Below, in pieces: positions 34,377 to 46,827 of a stretch of DNA of 64,000 bases. A program made the translations under genes and the position numbers. The DNA comes from Mytilus galloprovincialis (lineage: Eukaryota > Mollusca > Bivalvia > Mytilida > Mytilidae): NCBI RefSeq assembly GCF_965363235.1, contig NC_134847.1, forward strand, positions 46,441,305 to 46,505,304, written 5' to 3'. The notes below the pieces were generated by a model. It was not told where the DNA came from, searched no databases, and worked only from the letters and a program-made list of their open reading frames with translations. Position 1 is the stretch's first letter; each line of letters opens with the position of its first letter.

Positions 34377-34555
34377 TTTGTTTGCCTCGGAGCGCTCAGC
34401 AATATGTTTACTGTGTGTTCATGAGCATATGTTGTATGGTCGCCATTAAAATTACTATCCAACAGTTTCTAAATGACAACGAATGTGATGTTAGCATCTT
34501 TATAGGTCAACGAATGCGGCCCGCGTCAACAATTAGACAAATACATACCGATAGA

Positions 34556-34680
34556 CAAACATGACACAATGTAAAACAATTCAAACGAAAAAAACAACAA
34601 CCACTGATTTATGACAAAACAATAAACTATAACAAATATAACCTAAATTACAGGCTCCTAGCTGACTCGGGGAAAATAAC
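34556..34680 (-). repeat. family 2 head, inverse orientation
   Basis: ACACAATGTAAAACAATTCA, ACAACAACCACTGA and TTACAGGCTCCTAGCTGAC run in the order expected of the inverse head of family 2. The sequence after it (AGAATGTGGCAGGGTTAAAC, then a C-rich stretch) may be part of the same repeat. Confidence 0.6.
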
Positions 34681-37294
34681 AAATAGAATGTGGCAGGGTT
34701 AAACATGTTTATGAGCCCCTCCCCCTCAGCCCTCCCCATGACCACAAATTAAAGTAAATTTCATCGATATGAAATGTAAACGTCGACCGTTTATTCAATG
34801 AATACACGTTCTGTTGTAAATTGTTTTGTCCGTATTATTTAAAATCATCAACCGTGAATTAAGAAAGTTATATAATAATTTATATAAATAGTGTATACAC
34901 TATTTAAACAAACATATCCTGGTTTTAGTGACTAGGATGTAGAAAAGGTACACTACGTTATCCATGCAGGTTTCTTGTTGGTTTCGTCATTATTGGTCAC
35001 AATCTCTGAAGTCACGTTCGTATGTAATCATTTCATAAATAATTGATGTTGGTCTTGTGAGTCCAGCCACGTGCCAATGTGACTGTCTTGTGTATTAAGT
35101 TTAGTCATACTGTAAAAGTTAAGGTTCAAGTGTGTATTGCAACATATTGGGATTGTCTGATACTGTTCGGTCCTATTTAGATAAAGGATCAACAAGCATG
35201 ACAAGTTATGAAGTGTTTCATAACAATAAAATAGAGAAAGTTGACAATTGCGAAAAACAATTTTAAAGAGGGAGTTAAAAGTAAGCTTTTAGTTTTATGT
35301 AAGAGAATAACAAAAAAAGTATTTAGAATAGCTCAAACCCATCAGACTATGAAACAAAATATCTATGCAGCGATATTTAAATAAAGGTTCGCCAACACTA
35401 TTTTCATGGCTGAAAAAGAAAAACAAACGTCTCGTGCTTTATCGTTTTAAATGTAGAATTAGGTCTTCTGATAGTCTGTAACAAAATGAATCCACTGCTT
35501 ATGCTTGACATCTTGTAATGGTTAAGTATTGATATTAACAGTTTTGTAGATTTCCACCTTACCAAGTATTTGTCATTGAAACATATTGCAAATTGGAATA
35601 AACATGTGCCGTGGGGTATTAGTCAATGAGACAGTCACAGCAACCAAACATTACAATATAACCAAAAGACTTCTAGTGACAGAGGGTTACTTTGTTGTTA
35701 TTGTTTTCTGAGGTACCATTGTATTCACAACGGTTTTCGGCATAAACTAAACTAATTCTAGTCTAAACAAGGTCTGAATAATGTTTAACAACACGGAAGA
35801 TAACTATAATAGATTTCGGTTTAACAAATACAGACTTGTGATACAGGTTGTTATTACAACATTAATCTTTATGCTTAATGTTTAGATATGTTGTGTAAAA
35901 TAATAATGATTTCCCGTCTATATAGATCAAGGGCATGTATTTTCGATGTATGAGTGGGATGATTGGAACATAGATGTAATATGGGGATTACATCTATGAT
36001 TGGAGGTTCATTCTGACTACAAGATATGCACTAGGAAAAAAATATCAGTGAGAGCATTTTAGAATAAACCCTTGATAAGAATAATACTATAATAATAATA
36101 ATAAAAAAAAAAAATAGACCTCAAGAACTTCATTACTAAGAAGCTTGCGTCAAACTACTCATTGACTCCTTTTTTTCGGGACATACTTTTTTTTTTATCT
36201 GATAAAATACTTTAATCAGATTGTTTTTGGAACGCAAGGACGATTTTTCGCCTTAATTCTAAAAAAAAATATATATTTCAATGGCCACACCCGGTAGTTA
36301 CACTTTCATCGTGTTTCAAACACAATTTTTTATCTGAAGATTTCATATTCAAATAACTTATGTATACATGTATATTTTTTTTTATCTTAAGATTTCATAT
36401 TCAAATAACTTATATGTATATTTTTCAAACCCCTGCCCCTCAAACGATGAATTGCTGCAGTGGTTTATTTAGAACTTTTTACTGTTTTTTTCTAATCAAA
36501 AACAAAACAAGTGGAGGTTGATAGGAGTAAAAGGTATTAATAAAGGCTGATGTAAAAGAATGGCTTATGATAGGAGACAAGACAGAGGTAAGATGGGCCA
36601 AGGGGATCCGGAACTATATTATTTAGCTGACTTAAATGTTTTAATGACAAAACTTGAAAAGGTTGAATCTGAAAATCATAGAAACTAGTGTCACAGAAGT
36701 TGAATTTATATTTTAGATTAATTCAGATAAAAGAATTCAGACTATTGTTAATCATTAGTTTGTGTATACTTTCAATCGAATAATATGTAAATAATTTTAA
36801 CATAGTCAAATATTTGTATATATTAAATTAAATCAGAGCAGGTATGTTTGTCTTATGAATTAGTTATATGCATTGACCATGATTGTGACAAGAATTAAAG
36901 CTTGATACGAGGAAGATATTGAGAACTATTTCTGTCTAATGATTAAGCTAAATTTTATTTTTGACGAAAAAATGCAGCTTCGGCAACTTTTTAGGAAATA
37001 AAAAAAAAATGTAATTTGGATTTATTCTACAATGACCAAAGAGAAAATGTTCAATTATATACACAAAAACATTGTTTTATCATTGCAACAGTACATAACT
37101 GTATGTAAATAGCAACCAATAACGATTTCTACAAATTTTCATTCTATCCTCACACTATTTCTGATTGGAATATACTACCTGAAGCAATCGGTATGTCTGA
37201 CACCCTGGAATCCTTCAAAAGTGGAATATCCACTCTAATACTCGAAGGACCACAACAACTTATTAAACTACCAAGCCACCGCACATAATGTATA
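34681..37294. other. intergenic sequence, AT-rich
   Basis: No gene recognised. It includes an inverse family-2 tail fragment near 35597-35660, a hairpin at about 35968-36000 (ACATAGATGTAAT / ATTACATCTATG), and a 58-bp direct duplication at about 36330-36430 (GATTTCATATTCAAATAACT twice). Confidence 0.45.
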
Positions 37295-37999
37295 TGTTCC
37301 CGACCATATGAGTATTTGGACCATACGCGTATGGTCATGACCATATGCGTATACTCATATGGTCCGACCGTACGCGTATGGTCGGACCATATGAGTATAT
37401 ACTCGTTTGGTTATAAACGGACCGGACCATATGAGTATTTGGACCTTATAGGTATATTTTTAAATAATATGCATGAGAAAACTTAAAGTTTATAAAATAA
37501 CAATGATTGCTACGTGCAATTGTATTATTTACAATTCAAATAACATTAAATATTTATGCCAAAGTTAGTTTTCATCGCTAATTGTCATCTTGCATGGATG
37601 CGTAGGGTGATATTTACGTCCACACGGTACCATAGCTTTGCTTGGGTCCTTGGTCATTGTCTTCATTAATATATTTTTGGAAGTTATCTTCCCAGGTCGA
37701 CATTGTGATATTCACTCGTAATAACATATCGGTAATGAAAAACATGTGTTTACTATAGTTTTGACTAGTGATGGAATTTACTGTGTGAAACTGCTTATTT
37801 TATTTTGTTAATCTTGTTATTACAAATTTTTAATGAAAAAATGACCTTTGGTAGTGTCTTTTTAATAACGTGACAACTAGAAGGGTTATATAAAGAGGTA
37901 AGCATACACGTACCTGTTAATTACCCCGACCATACGAGTATATATCCATATGGTCATGACCATACGCGTATGGTCCAAATACTCATATGGTCCGGAACA
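37295..37999. mobile_element. 705-bp TIR element with GACCATATGAGTAT palindromic ends
   Basis: The left TGTTCCCGACCATATGAGTA and the right TACTCATATGGTCCGGAACA are inverse. Each roughly 75-bp end is itself built from nested palindromes such as ACCATACGCGTATGGT and GGTCATGACC, and the left end extends to about 37440 with more of the same words. The middle is ordinary AT-rich DNA without a reading frame. Confidence 0.7.
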
Positions 38000-40113
38000 C
38001 ATATATGTTATTGATATAACCATTTTTCCTTATTATATATTAATTTTAATTAAGTCTATATGTACATAGCAAACACGTTCCACAATCCTATCTAGGAGTC
38101 TATTTCCGTATTCGGAAGAAGAAGTAGTAGTACAAAGACGCAAATATATAGAGACAGCGATGCTTTGGTCAAATAGTAAGCCTGCGCCTAACAATGGTGA
38201 TAACTATAAGATATCGATTTGAATAAGAACTATAAACAGACCTACATTTTACTTACCGATCAATGAATTACGAGACATGCAATGTAAATTCCCGCATGCA
38301 AGACAACGTGTATTGTTGTACCCTTGGTATTCTATTGATTGTTTATGACGCTGCTGATACGGCGCTGTATCACCAGCCCAGGATCAATATGACGCTGATG
38401 ACATAGGACGTAAAAGCTCTGTATGGACAGCTTTGCTTTCACTCTCCCTTCATTGTTTTGTCTCTCTTTCAAGACTTTTATATTGATTTTATTCAAGAAA
38501 GACCACATTTGGCCACAGGATGTCTATTTTTTTTAATTAACATTATTGAAAAAAAGTAGACTTGGAACAATCGTCAGTTAGACAGCAACAGAAGGACACA
38601 CAACTAAAAGACCTCTAAAGAGGTTTTGTTCTTGGCTCTGAATAGGTTCAAGTTGACTCTGATTTAAGATAACTATATATACTAGTACGTATATCAGATG
38701 TCAGGGCCCGTATGCATAAACTATCATGATAAAGCTACTCAAATTAAGATTTGTTCCGAACGGATATATTTTTGTACATGTCCTACGATAAATTAGTACT
38801 TTGATTGGAAATTGGTTTTATGCGTATCACCCAGGCTCTAAATCGTCTGACATGTTTTGAAAAAAAAAATCATCATTCAACAGAAGGAATTCTTTATAAA
38901 TTCCTATAAATTCATATATATGGAAAATACAAAATGTTTTATTTTACCAACCATATAAAAGGAACCGAAGGGTGTATTATGAAGACATTGTGTATAAATT
39001 CATGACACAAAAAAGGCCGACTTGTAACAAAATCATGCATGAGTAAATGAATGTCCCTATAAAGGGAGACGGATTTATACAAGTTCTTCTTGTTTCCGAA
39101 TCCCTATTTTTCTATTGTATAACTGTGTGCACGTTCGAAAAAGAAAAATTGTTTCAACTAAACCAAATGAATCTCGCTTTAAATTCTTTTTTCATCTCGA
39201 AGTCACATCGAGGCTTTTAGATGGAAGCTAATACTCACACCATACTACAAGTCTTAGAAAATCCAATTCAAAGGTTTAGACGGAATCCTTTGAAATAAAT
39301 ACTGATTACGCAAATTTAAATATTTACATTGATTCACACAGATTCTTGAGTATACATATATTTTTTAAAACCCAGATAAATCAGGCACTGATTTGATTGT
39401 GATTTTGAATCAAGGCTCCTTAGCACGCAAGGGCAACAACTAGACTTAGTATATATATATAAGGAACTGAGTCGCAATAACTGTCTAGGTATGACATTGA
39501 CTGCATGTTACATGTTATTTTATGAACTAGAATATTAATACAAAAAGTTGTGACCCAGCAACTAGTTCAATCAGGTTTCATACTTACATTAACTTATGTA
39601 TACTATAGTGCAGACTATGCATTCAGTAATATTTTCCGTTGGGCCATAAATCAATCAACTTAATTGACAAACATTCTAATTGTATTTATTGGTTCAAATG
39701 AAGATCGAATCAATGTTACGCTCACAAATATAAGATACATTGTATATGCTGTCCAGATTTTTGCCAAATTCGATATTCTTTTTTGGGGTAACATTTTTAA
39801 AAAGTTGAGGAAAAGAACTACTTACCGTGACGACCATTTGGAGAGAGGAGAAAAAGATAAAATATCAATCTTTTCGGACTAATAAAACCTGCTACCTGTT
39901 ATACATCACTTAAGAGGAATATAAAAATCTAAAACTAGTATTGTTAAATTATTATATTTTAGATCTAAACACAATTTTCCAAAGCATTTTCATTGGTAAA
40001 GAGAGACAACTACATTCTAGTAAGTCGCTGTTCTATTGGCTGCAATGATTACTTCCCTTAGTTCATTAAATCCTTTTCAATGTGTTTACTCCTCCCTCGT
40101 TTGTAATAAAAAG
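38000..40113. other. intergenic sequence, no gene recognised
   Basis: No supported exon, inverted repeat or tandem block was found. Short frames are below what chance would give in AT-rich DNA. Confidence 0.4.
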
Positions 40114-40121
40114 TTATTAAC

Positions 40122-40214
40122 CACAGGCACTTGTCTCGGAAAAAAAAATCCTATATACCTTTATATAACACTAAAGGTATATAGGGAAAAAAAATTCAGA
40201 GACGAGTGCCTGTG
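40122..40214. mobile_element. 93-bp hAT-like MITE, copy 1
   Basis: CACAGGCACTTGTCTC ... GAGACGAGTGCCTGTG are inverse ends around a second hairpin (TATATACCTTTATA / AAAGGTATATA). TTATTAAC occurs at 40114-40121 and again at 40216-40223, offset by one extra T. This is compatible with an 8-bp target duplication. Confidence 0.75.
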
Positions 40215-40258
40215 TTTATTAACAGCAGAGACATATAATACATAATTATATGTCTCTG

Positions 40259-40978
40259 TTAAGGTTCATCATAACAAATGGACAAATATGGCCGTATTTT
40301 CACCTCAAAAACCACTCTGTGTACAGATTACCTGAGCTGTTTGGAAAGCCCGGGATTTCGGGATCCGGGAATTTCTTTATTCGAATTTCGGGACCTCGGG
40401 ATTTTGTTTTTTTAAGCCCGGGATTTTGGGATTTCGTGTTTTTAAGCCCGGGATTTCGGGATCAGGACCCCCTCTGCAGAAGGTGCAGAAATAAACAAAC
40501 ACCTGAATTACTTTGATACTGTCCACTCACAGCTGACTCAGATAAACTCTTTAACTCACCTATAGTTGTGAAGATACCTCTTGTCCATTTTCAATTAATG
40601 ACAATCAAAACCAAACTCCGGACAGTGATCGTTTCCGTTCCGGAACTGTTTTCCTTTACTCCATCAGTGAGTAGTATTCGGGCCCGTATGCGGATCGGAA
40701 CTGGAACTGCCGGGGAGTTAGAATCAAAACAATACAAACCGGTTTTTTACCTGAGGGTGCATCTCATAGTTGTACCACACCTTTTGCATGAAGGAAAAAA
40801 AATGCCCATCAAAATCCAAAAGAGATTTTATCTTTCTGAAACACAAAATGCATTTAACTTTATTATATCTAGTGGATGCCAGGCATTAAAACTTTTCCTA
40901 GTTCACAGGTAAGTCTGTACTCAGGTCTGGAGTAATTTTTGGCATGTAAATACAGCCGTTTGTTATGATGAACCTTAA
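40259..40978. mobile_element. foldback element with TTAAGGTTCATCA ends (copy 2, inverted)
   Basis: Read in reverse, this matches the element at 21537-22134 through most of its length: ends, splice-like words, GGGCATTTTT arm and CACTAGATATA. One arm is replaced by a GC-rich stretch with GCCCGGGATTTCGGG repeated (40345-40470). A second extra block with CCGGAAC words lies at 40615-40720. A short palindrome AGAGACATATAAT ... ATTATATGTCTCT abuts its left end. Confidence 0.7.
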
Positions 40979-41170
40979 TGTTGCTAACTTCACCTTGATT
41001 AAACGATGTATTTGTTTCTACGTTTGTAAACGTCTGTTTACCAACAACATGTGCATGTATTATTGAAAGTTCAAACAGGATCAGTAACGATGCATTTGTT
41101 TCTACTTTTGTAGCGTTTAGAAAACAACAACAAACGCCACACAACGCTTACAAAACTTTTGTTAGTAAGA
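40979..41170 (+). repeat. repeat sharing sequence with 48930-49050
   Basis: GATTAAACGATG(T/C)ATTTGTTTCT, AACAACAACAAACG and GTAAGAAATGCACT words recur in the same order at 48950-49050. Function unknown. Confidence 0.5.
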
Positions 41171-41869
41171 AATGCACTCTTGAATTATATTAGTTTAACT
41201 TTAGCTATAAGGATCTTTTAACTGACGATAGAACGAGTAGCGCTACTATGTACATGATGTACTGTAACAATTTAACCAAGTCTACATACATACACCGTTT
41301 GTTGGTTCGCCTGGCATAGGCGGAACTTGCAGTTAAGGTAGGTTAAAGGAACATGTAAAAAGAAAGATAACGGTTGGTTTCTTTCCCTCGACTTATATTT
41401 CTGTGAAGAAATTTAAAGTAAGTAAACATCTAGACAATCTTATATGTTTCTGGTTATGTTATAGTTTCAAAAATATCAGATCAACAGTTTATTTATTACT
41501 GATAAGAATATCTAACATGTGTACCAACAGTCAAGGGGCTAAAATATAAAAAAAAACAAAAACACTGTAATACTAATTACTGATAACATATACATGTATG
41601 TTACATGTTTCAAAGGGACAATATTATTATCAATATACAACCTTTACTTTGTTAAATTTTTCACAAGTTATATTGGTATTATAACTTTCTTTTAGTATAC
41701 TAAACTTTGCAAAGATATAACAGTTCATAGTTTATCATAGTACACCTATGTTATCATACAGAAAATATATTCCTGCAATAACCAAAGGGTGTTATTACAG
41801 CTTCTCTACAACTCTTTAAAGCCTTTGCTCAAACATATATCACAATGCATTTCAATTCATTGTAAGAAA
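41171..41869. other. flank upstream of the zinc-finger exon
   Basis: No coding exon recognised. A strong donor-like GTAAGT at 41418-41423 could end an untranslated first exon of the zinc-finger gene. The frame just before it has a stop (TAA), so it could only be 5' leader. Confidence 0.3.
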
Positions 41870-41982
41870 CAGTGGCGGATCTACTGGAAATTTCCGTCAT
41901 GATTCAGTGATTCTCTATATAATCAACCAAATTTTTTTCTCAAAAGGGGGGCCCTGGCCCCCACCCCCTAAATCCGCCTCTG
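41870..41982. mobile_element. 113-bp CAGTGGCGGATC MITE with 5-bp target duplication
   Basis: The left CAGTGGCGGATC and right AATCCGCCTCTG ends are inverse. AGAAA flanks both sides (41865-41869 and 41983-41987). The inside has a G run and C runs. Same family as 49452-49593. Confidence 0.7.
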
Positions 41983-41987
41983 AGAAA

Positions 41988-42729
41988 TGATCAAAGCTTG
42001 TAATGAGGCACTGCACAAGATTCCCAGGTGTCTCATTTACTCTTATATAATAAGTAACATGCCTGTAATATAACTGAGCCTATTTAATACAGCATAGTTT
42101 TCGTTTGAAGGCCTTGTCTCATTGATGAACCAAGGTTGATCAAAATTGTATTAAGGGAATTAGAAAATTAGTTATCAAGGTAATATATTAAGCTACTGCA
42201 CAAAGTTTCAGCAAGACTTTTTTTTTCTGGGACACCATCATAACTATTTGGACTACCTATACTTTGACCTTAAATCATGATAATCCAAATGAATCGTGAT
42301 GCCTGAAAAGGTCATATTTTATAGACATGATAGACAGTATCTCAGAGAAAAAACCTTGGCCAGGCGTAATAATCATTTGGACTAAGGTGAAGTACAGTCT
42401 TCAGTCATGTCAACACTGAGCCCGGTAAATAATGTTGACCTACATGTACAATGTTTACAAATACCAGCATTCTTGTCCTTACTGAATAAAGAAGATGTGA
42501 GGTAAACATCAATGGGACAGTACACATATATATGTTTCTTTTACATGTTGTATATATTATGGATTCAGAATTACAATTACTTAAACATACAAGATACAGT
42601 CAGACATGTCAGATGCATTATTTAATTAAGAGAATGTCGAAATAGATTTGTTATATACATGATATATGTGTAAATTGCAGAAAGGTATCAAAAGGATAAA
42701 TATGTCTATATAATGTTTGTTCCTTACAG
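41988..42729. other. upstream flank or intron of the zinc-finger gene
   Basis: AT-rich, ending in a pyrimidine tract and TTCCTTACAG, a good acceptor at 42729. No coding exon seen. Confidence 0.4.
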
Positions 42730-42788
42730 AGTTGTACAAGAACACAAATACAGGAGATATTAAACCATTATCAATAAGACATTTTAAG

Positions 42789-43799
42789 ATGTTAGAGAAA
42801 GGAGAGGATTTAGTCACACTCAACAGTACTCTACAGAGACACATAAACACACAGGCTTATAAAACACATCATAAATGTGATGTCTGTGCTAGAGAATTTA
42901 GTCAAAGTGGTGACTTAAAAAGACACATGAGAACACATACTGGTGAAAAACCTTATAAATGTGATGTGTGTGTTAGAGAATTTAGTCGAAGTAATGACTT
43001 AAAACGACACAAGAGAACACATACTAGAGACCAACCTCATGACTGTGATGTATGTGGTAAAGGGTTCAGACAGCTTCGTTATTTACAAAGACACATGAGA
43101 ACACATAATGGTGACAATTCTTATAACTGTGATGTTTGTGGTAAAAGTTTTAGTGAGCAAGGAAGTTTAAAGAAACACATTGAAATACATACAGGGGACA
43201 CACCTTATGACTGTTGTATATGTGGTAAAGGATTTAGTGAGAAAGGTAATTTACAGAAACATGCGAGAACACATACAGGTGACAAACCTTATGACTGTGA
43301 TGTATGTGGTAAAAGATTTAGTGAGCAAGGTAATTTACAGAAACACATGAAAATACATACAGGGGACACGCCTTATGACTGTTGTATATGTGGTAAAGGA
43401 TTTAGTGAGAAAAGTTATTTACAGAAACATGTGAGAACACATACAGGTGACAAACCTTATGACTGTGATGTATGTGGTAAAGGATTTAGTCAAAAAGGTA
43501 ATTTACAGAAACATGCGAGAACACATACAGGTGACAAACCTTATGACTGTGATGTATGTGGTAAAAGATTTAGTGAGCAAGGTAATTTACAGAAACATGC
43601 AAGAACGCATACAGGTGACAAACCTCATGTCTGTGTTCTTTGTGATAAAAAGTTCAGTCAGCTTAGTCATTTACAGGGACACATAGGAACACATACAGGT
43701 TACAAACCTCATAAATGTGATATATGTGGGAATGGATTTAGTGATCTTAGTAATTTAAAGAGACATAGGAAAATACATACATTGTACATGTACAGGTGA
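42789..43799 (+). CDS. C2H2 zinc-finger protein, eleven tandem fingers, 336 aa
   Basis: The exon begins after an acceptor at 42729. The frame is open from there, but the first ATG is at 42789 (MLEKGEDL), which I take as the start. If an upstream coding exon exists the protein is longer. Eleven fingers of the C-x2-C-x12-H-x3-H type run from about residue 31 to the end, joined by HTGEKPY/HTGDKPY linkers, so sequence-specific DNA binding in the nucleus is expected. No KRAB, BTB, ZAD or other effector domain is visible. Fingers 5-9 alternate between near-identical versions (CGKGFSEK and CGKRFSEQ), a sign of recent duplication. The stop follows an insertion after finger 11 (KIHTLYMYR), with a twelfth finger continuing in another frame. 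Specific target unknown. Confidence 0.88.
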   Translation: MLEKGEDLVTLNSTLQRHINTQAYKTHHKCDVCAREFSQSGDLKRHMRTHTGEKPYKCDVCVREFSRSNDLKRHKRTHTRDQPHDCDVCGKGFRQLRYLQRHMRTHNGDNSYNCDVCGKSFSEQGSLKKHIEIHTGDTPYDCCICGKGFSEKGNLQKHARTHTGDKPYDCDVCGKRFSEQGNLQKHMKIHTGDTPYDCCICGKGFSEKSYLQKHVRTHTGDKPYDCDVCGKGFSQKGNLQKHARTHTGDKPYDCDVCGKRFSEQGNLQKHARTHTGDKPHVCVLCDKKFSQLSHLQGHIGTHTGYKPHKCDICGNGFSDLSNLKRHRKIHTLYMYR

Positions 43800-43809
43800 A
43801 ACATGTAAA

Positions 43810-44140
43810 CCTCATAATTGTGATGCATGTGGGAAAGGGTTTAGCCAAATTAGTAGTTTACAGAGACACATGAGAACACATACAGGGGATAAATCTCATG
43901 ACTGTGATACAATGTATATATGTGAATCCGGGTTTGGTCAGCATTGTAATTAACACATTGACCATGTTGACACGAGAACACATGCAGGTGATCAACCTCA
44001 TGTTTTTGGTGATGTGGTAATGGGTGTAAATAGCTAGCTTAGATATGTAGAGAAACATGATGCATACAGCAGATAAACCTCATGACTATGTGGTAAAGGT
44101 TTTTGCCAGCATTTCAACTCAAAGAGCCAAATTGAAATAA
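43810..44140 (+). pseudogene. frameshifted twelfth finger and decayed finger remnants
   Basis: From 43810, shifted +1 from the gene frame, a full finger reads [18 protein letters not shown], then [10 protein letters not shown] and a broken half-finger, stopping at 43951-43953. Past the stop, degraded pieces (ACACGAGAACACATGCAGGT, TGTGGTAAAGGTTTTTGCCA) show further lost fingers. The shift comes from two insertions, TTGTACATGTACA-like and ACATGT-like, near 43781-43805. Confidence 0.8.
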
Positions 44141-44237
44141 ATGGGGGTAACTCCTAAATTAGACGTTGAGGAGTCAGTGTGAGTGATAATCTACACACTA
44201 AAATTATGAGAACATGTACATGTAAATAAGTGATAAT

Positions 44238-46290
44238 TTTCGTAGACACATGAGAGCACATTTAGTAGATAAGTGATAATTTGCCTAGCTTTGTAGACAC
44301 ATGAGAACACATACTAGTAATTATTTACATAAAACATGATAACTCAATATTTGTACTAGTGTAACTTACTTAAACACATTGGATCACATACTAGTGATAA
44401 CTTACATAGATACATGGGATCACATACTAGTAATTATTGACATAAAACATGATAACTCATCATTTGTACTAGTGATAACTTACATAGACACAAGGGATCA
44501 CATACTAGTAATTATTTACATAAAAAAAACATGATAACTCATCATTTGTACTAGTGATAACTTACATAGATACATGGGATCACATACTAGTGATAACTTA
44601 CATAGACACAAGGGATCACATACTAGTGATGACTGACATAGACACATCGGATCACATACAAGTGATCACTTATAACATAAACAAATGGGATCACATACTA
44701 GTGATAACTTACATAGACACATGAGAATACATTCTAATGATAACTTACATAGACACATGAGAATACATTCTAATGATAGCTTACATAGACACATGAGAAT
44801 ACATGCTAGTGATAACTTACATAGACACATGGGATCACATACAAGTGATCACTTATAACATAGACACATGGGATCACATACTAGTGATAACTTACATAGA
44901 CACATGGGATCACATACTGTGATAACTTACATAGACACATGGGAACACATACTCGTGATAACTTACATAGACTCATGGGAACACATACTTGTGATAACTT
45001 ACATAGACACATGGAATCACATACTCGTGATAACTTACATAGACACATGGGAACACATACTCGTGATAACTTACATAGACACATGGGAACACATACTCGT
45101 GATAACTTACATAGACACATGGGAACACATACTTGTGATAACTTAAATAGACACATGGGATCACATACTGTGATAACTTACATAGACACATGGGAACACA
45201 TACTCGTGATAACTTACAAAGACACATGGGAACACATACTTGTGATAACTTAGAAAGACACATGGGATCACATACTGTGATAACTTACATAGACACATGG
45301 GAACACATACTCGTGATAACTTACAAAGACACATGGGAACACATACTCGTGATAACTTACATAGACACATGGGAACACATACTTGTGATAACTTACATAG
45401 ACACATGGGAACACATACTCGTGATAACTTACATAGACACGTGGGAACACATACTAGTGATAACTTACATAGACACATGGGATCACATACTAGTGATAAC
45501 TTACATAGACACATGGGATCACATACTAGTAATAACTTACATAGACACATGGGAACACATACTTGTGATAACTTACATAGACACATGGGAACACATACTC
45601 GTGATAACTTACATAGACACATGAAAATACATGCTAGTGATAACTTACATAGACACATGAGAATACACGTACATGGTTGGGATAATTAACATAGACAAAT
45701 GTGAACATATACTAGTAAAAACGTGATAATTTACGTAGATACATGAGAACACATACTCGGTGTGATAACTTAAGTTGACACATGATAACCCATATTAGTG
45801 ATAATTTACAAAGACACATGAGAACAAATACTAGTGATGATTTAAATAGACACACGAAAACACATACTAGTGATAAATCACGTAGACACATGAAAACACT
45901 AGTGGTAAGTTACATAGACACATGAGAATACATTCTAGTAAATAAGGATTAACAATGATTAAGTTAACGTTATGTAGACACAATGACATGATAACAAATT
46001 CTAGTGACGATTTACAGACACATACAGTGATCACTCTTAGACACAAGAGAACACATAATAGTAAATAATTGATAATTTACGTAAAAACACACATGAGAAC
46101 CCATACTAGTGATAACTTTACAAAGACACATGGGAACACATACTAAACGTGATAATTTACAGACACTTGAGAACACATACTAGTGATAATTTACACATGA
46201 GAACACATACTAGTGATAATTTACATAGACATATGAGAACATATAATTACTAATAATTTACATACACATGAGAACACATACTAGCATGAT
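44238..46290 (+). repeat. 36-bp tandem array apparently derived from half a C2H2 finger
   Basis: The unit ACATAGACACATGGGAACAC...ACTCGTGATAACTT is 36 bp. In one frame it reads NLHRHMGTHTRD, which is the helix, both zinc-binding His and the linker start of a C2H2 finger (compare NLKRHRKIH and [11 protein letters not shown] in the gene). The core at 44860-45660 is highly uniform, with occasional 2-bp deletions that change frame. The edges are more diverged and carry inserted ATAAAACATGATAACTCAT-type words. Apparent Cys-rich frames on the other strand are shadows. Confidence 0.88.
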
Positions 46291-46827
46291 TAGTAATTAA
46301 ATAATTGATAAATGTCATTCATCAAGATTATAATTACTTGACTGTAAATTAACTGTGTATATATCTGTCTTGTTTGTACATGTTGTATTGTGATGTGTGT
46401 GCGGTCGCGGGGAAGATAAGTTTTTGTAGCTAACTTTGATTACCCTCTTTAAATAAACAATTTCTACTATAATTATTATAATTTTTATTTTTATGATTAT
46501 GAGAGCTCATCCTGGTATTTACTATGCTATAAATAGCATTAATTGGTTGATGTATTTTGAGTATTTTCTGTCACGTTCATCATAACGATGCCCGTTTTTC
46601 ACTCGCCGTCATAGAAAGTCGTAGTATGCGGGACATATGCATTTCTATCCGGTAGGAGCGCAAACTATTTGAATAAAGCTTTTTATAATTTCAGATTGTA
46701 GGGGACCTGTATGCTTCATATCTTGTACGACAATAAAAAGAAAAATAGAAAAAAGGAAGAAATAAGACAACTGACCGGTCAAAAGAAATATCAGCATATG
46801 AATTGTTATTTCTCTCATATATCTAAA
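46291..46827. other. intergenic sequence after the array
   Basis: AT-rich, with no gene recognised. AATAAA at 46452-46457 is a possible poly(A) signal if any transcript runs through the array. Confidence 0.35.

Noticed and set aside
40568-40912. 114-codon plus-strand frame
   Set aside because: It lies inside the foldback element and reads across its arm.
42717-42788. Upstream extension of the zinc-finger frame beginning at a TTG
   Set aside because: It has no ATG and straddles the splice acceptor at 42729. The first ATG in frame is 42789. The part after 42730 could be coding only if an upstream coding exon exists.
44868-45689. Cys-rich minus-strand frames (CKLSRVCVPMCL-like) that resemble small disulfide-rich peptides
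   Set aside because: They are the complement of the 36-bp zinc-finger-derived array, with perfect periodicity, no signal peptide and no intact start. Not evidence for a peptide gene.
44238-46290. Possible CRISPR array from regular direct repeats
   Set aside because: There are no unique spacers; the units abut each other. The DNA is animal nuclear sequence with introns.
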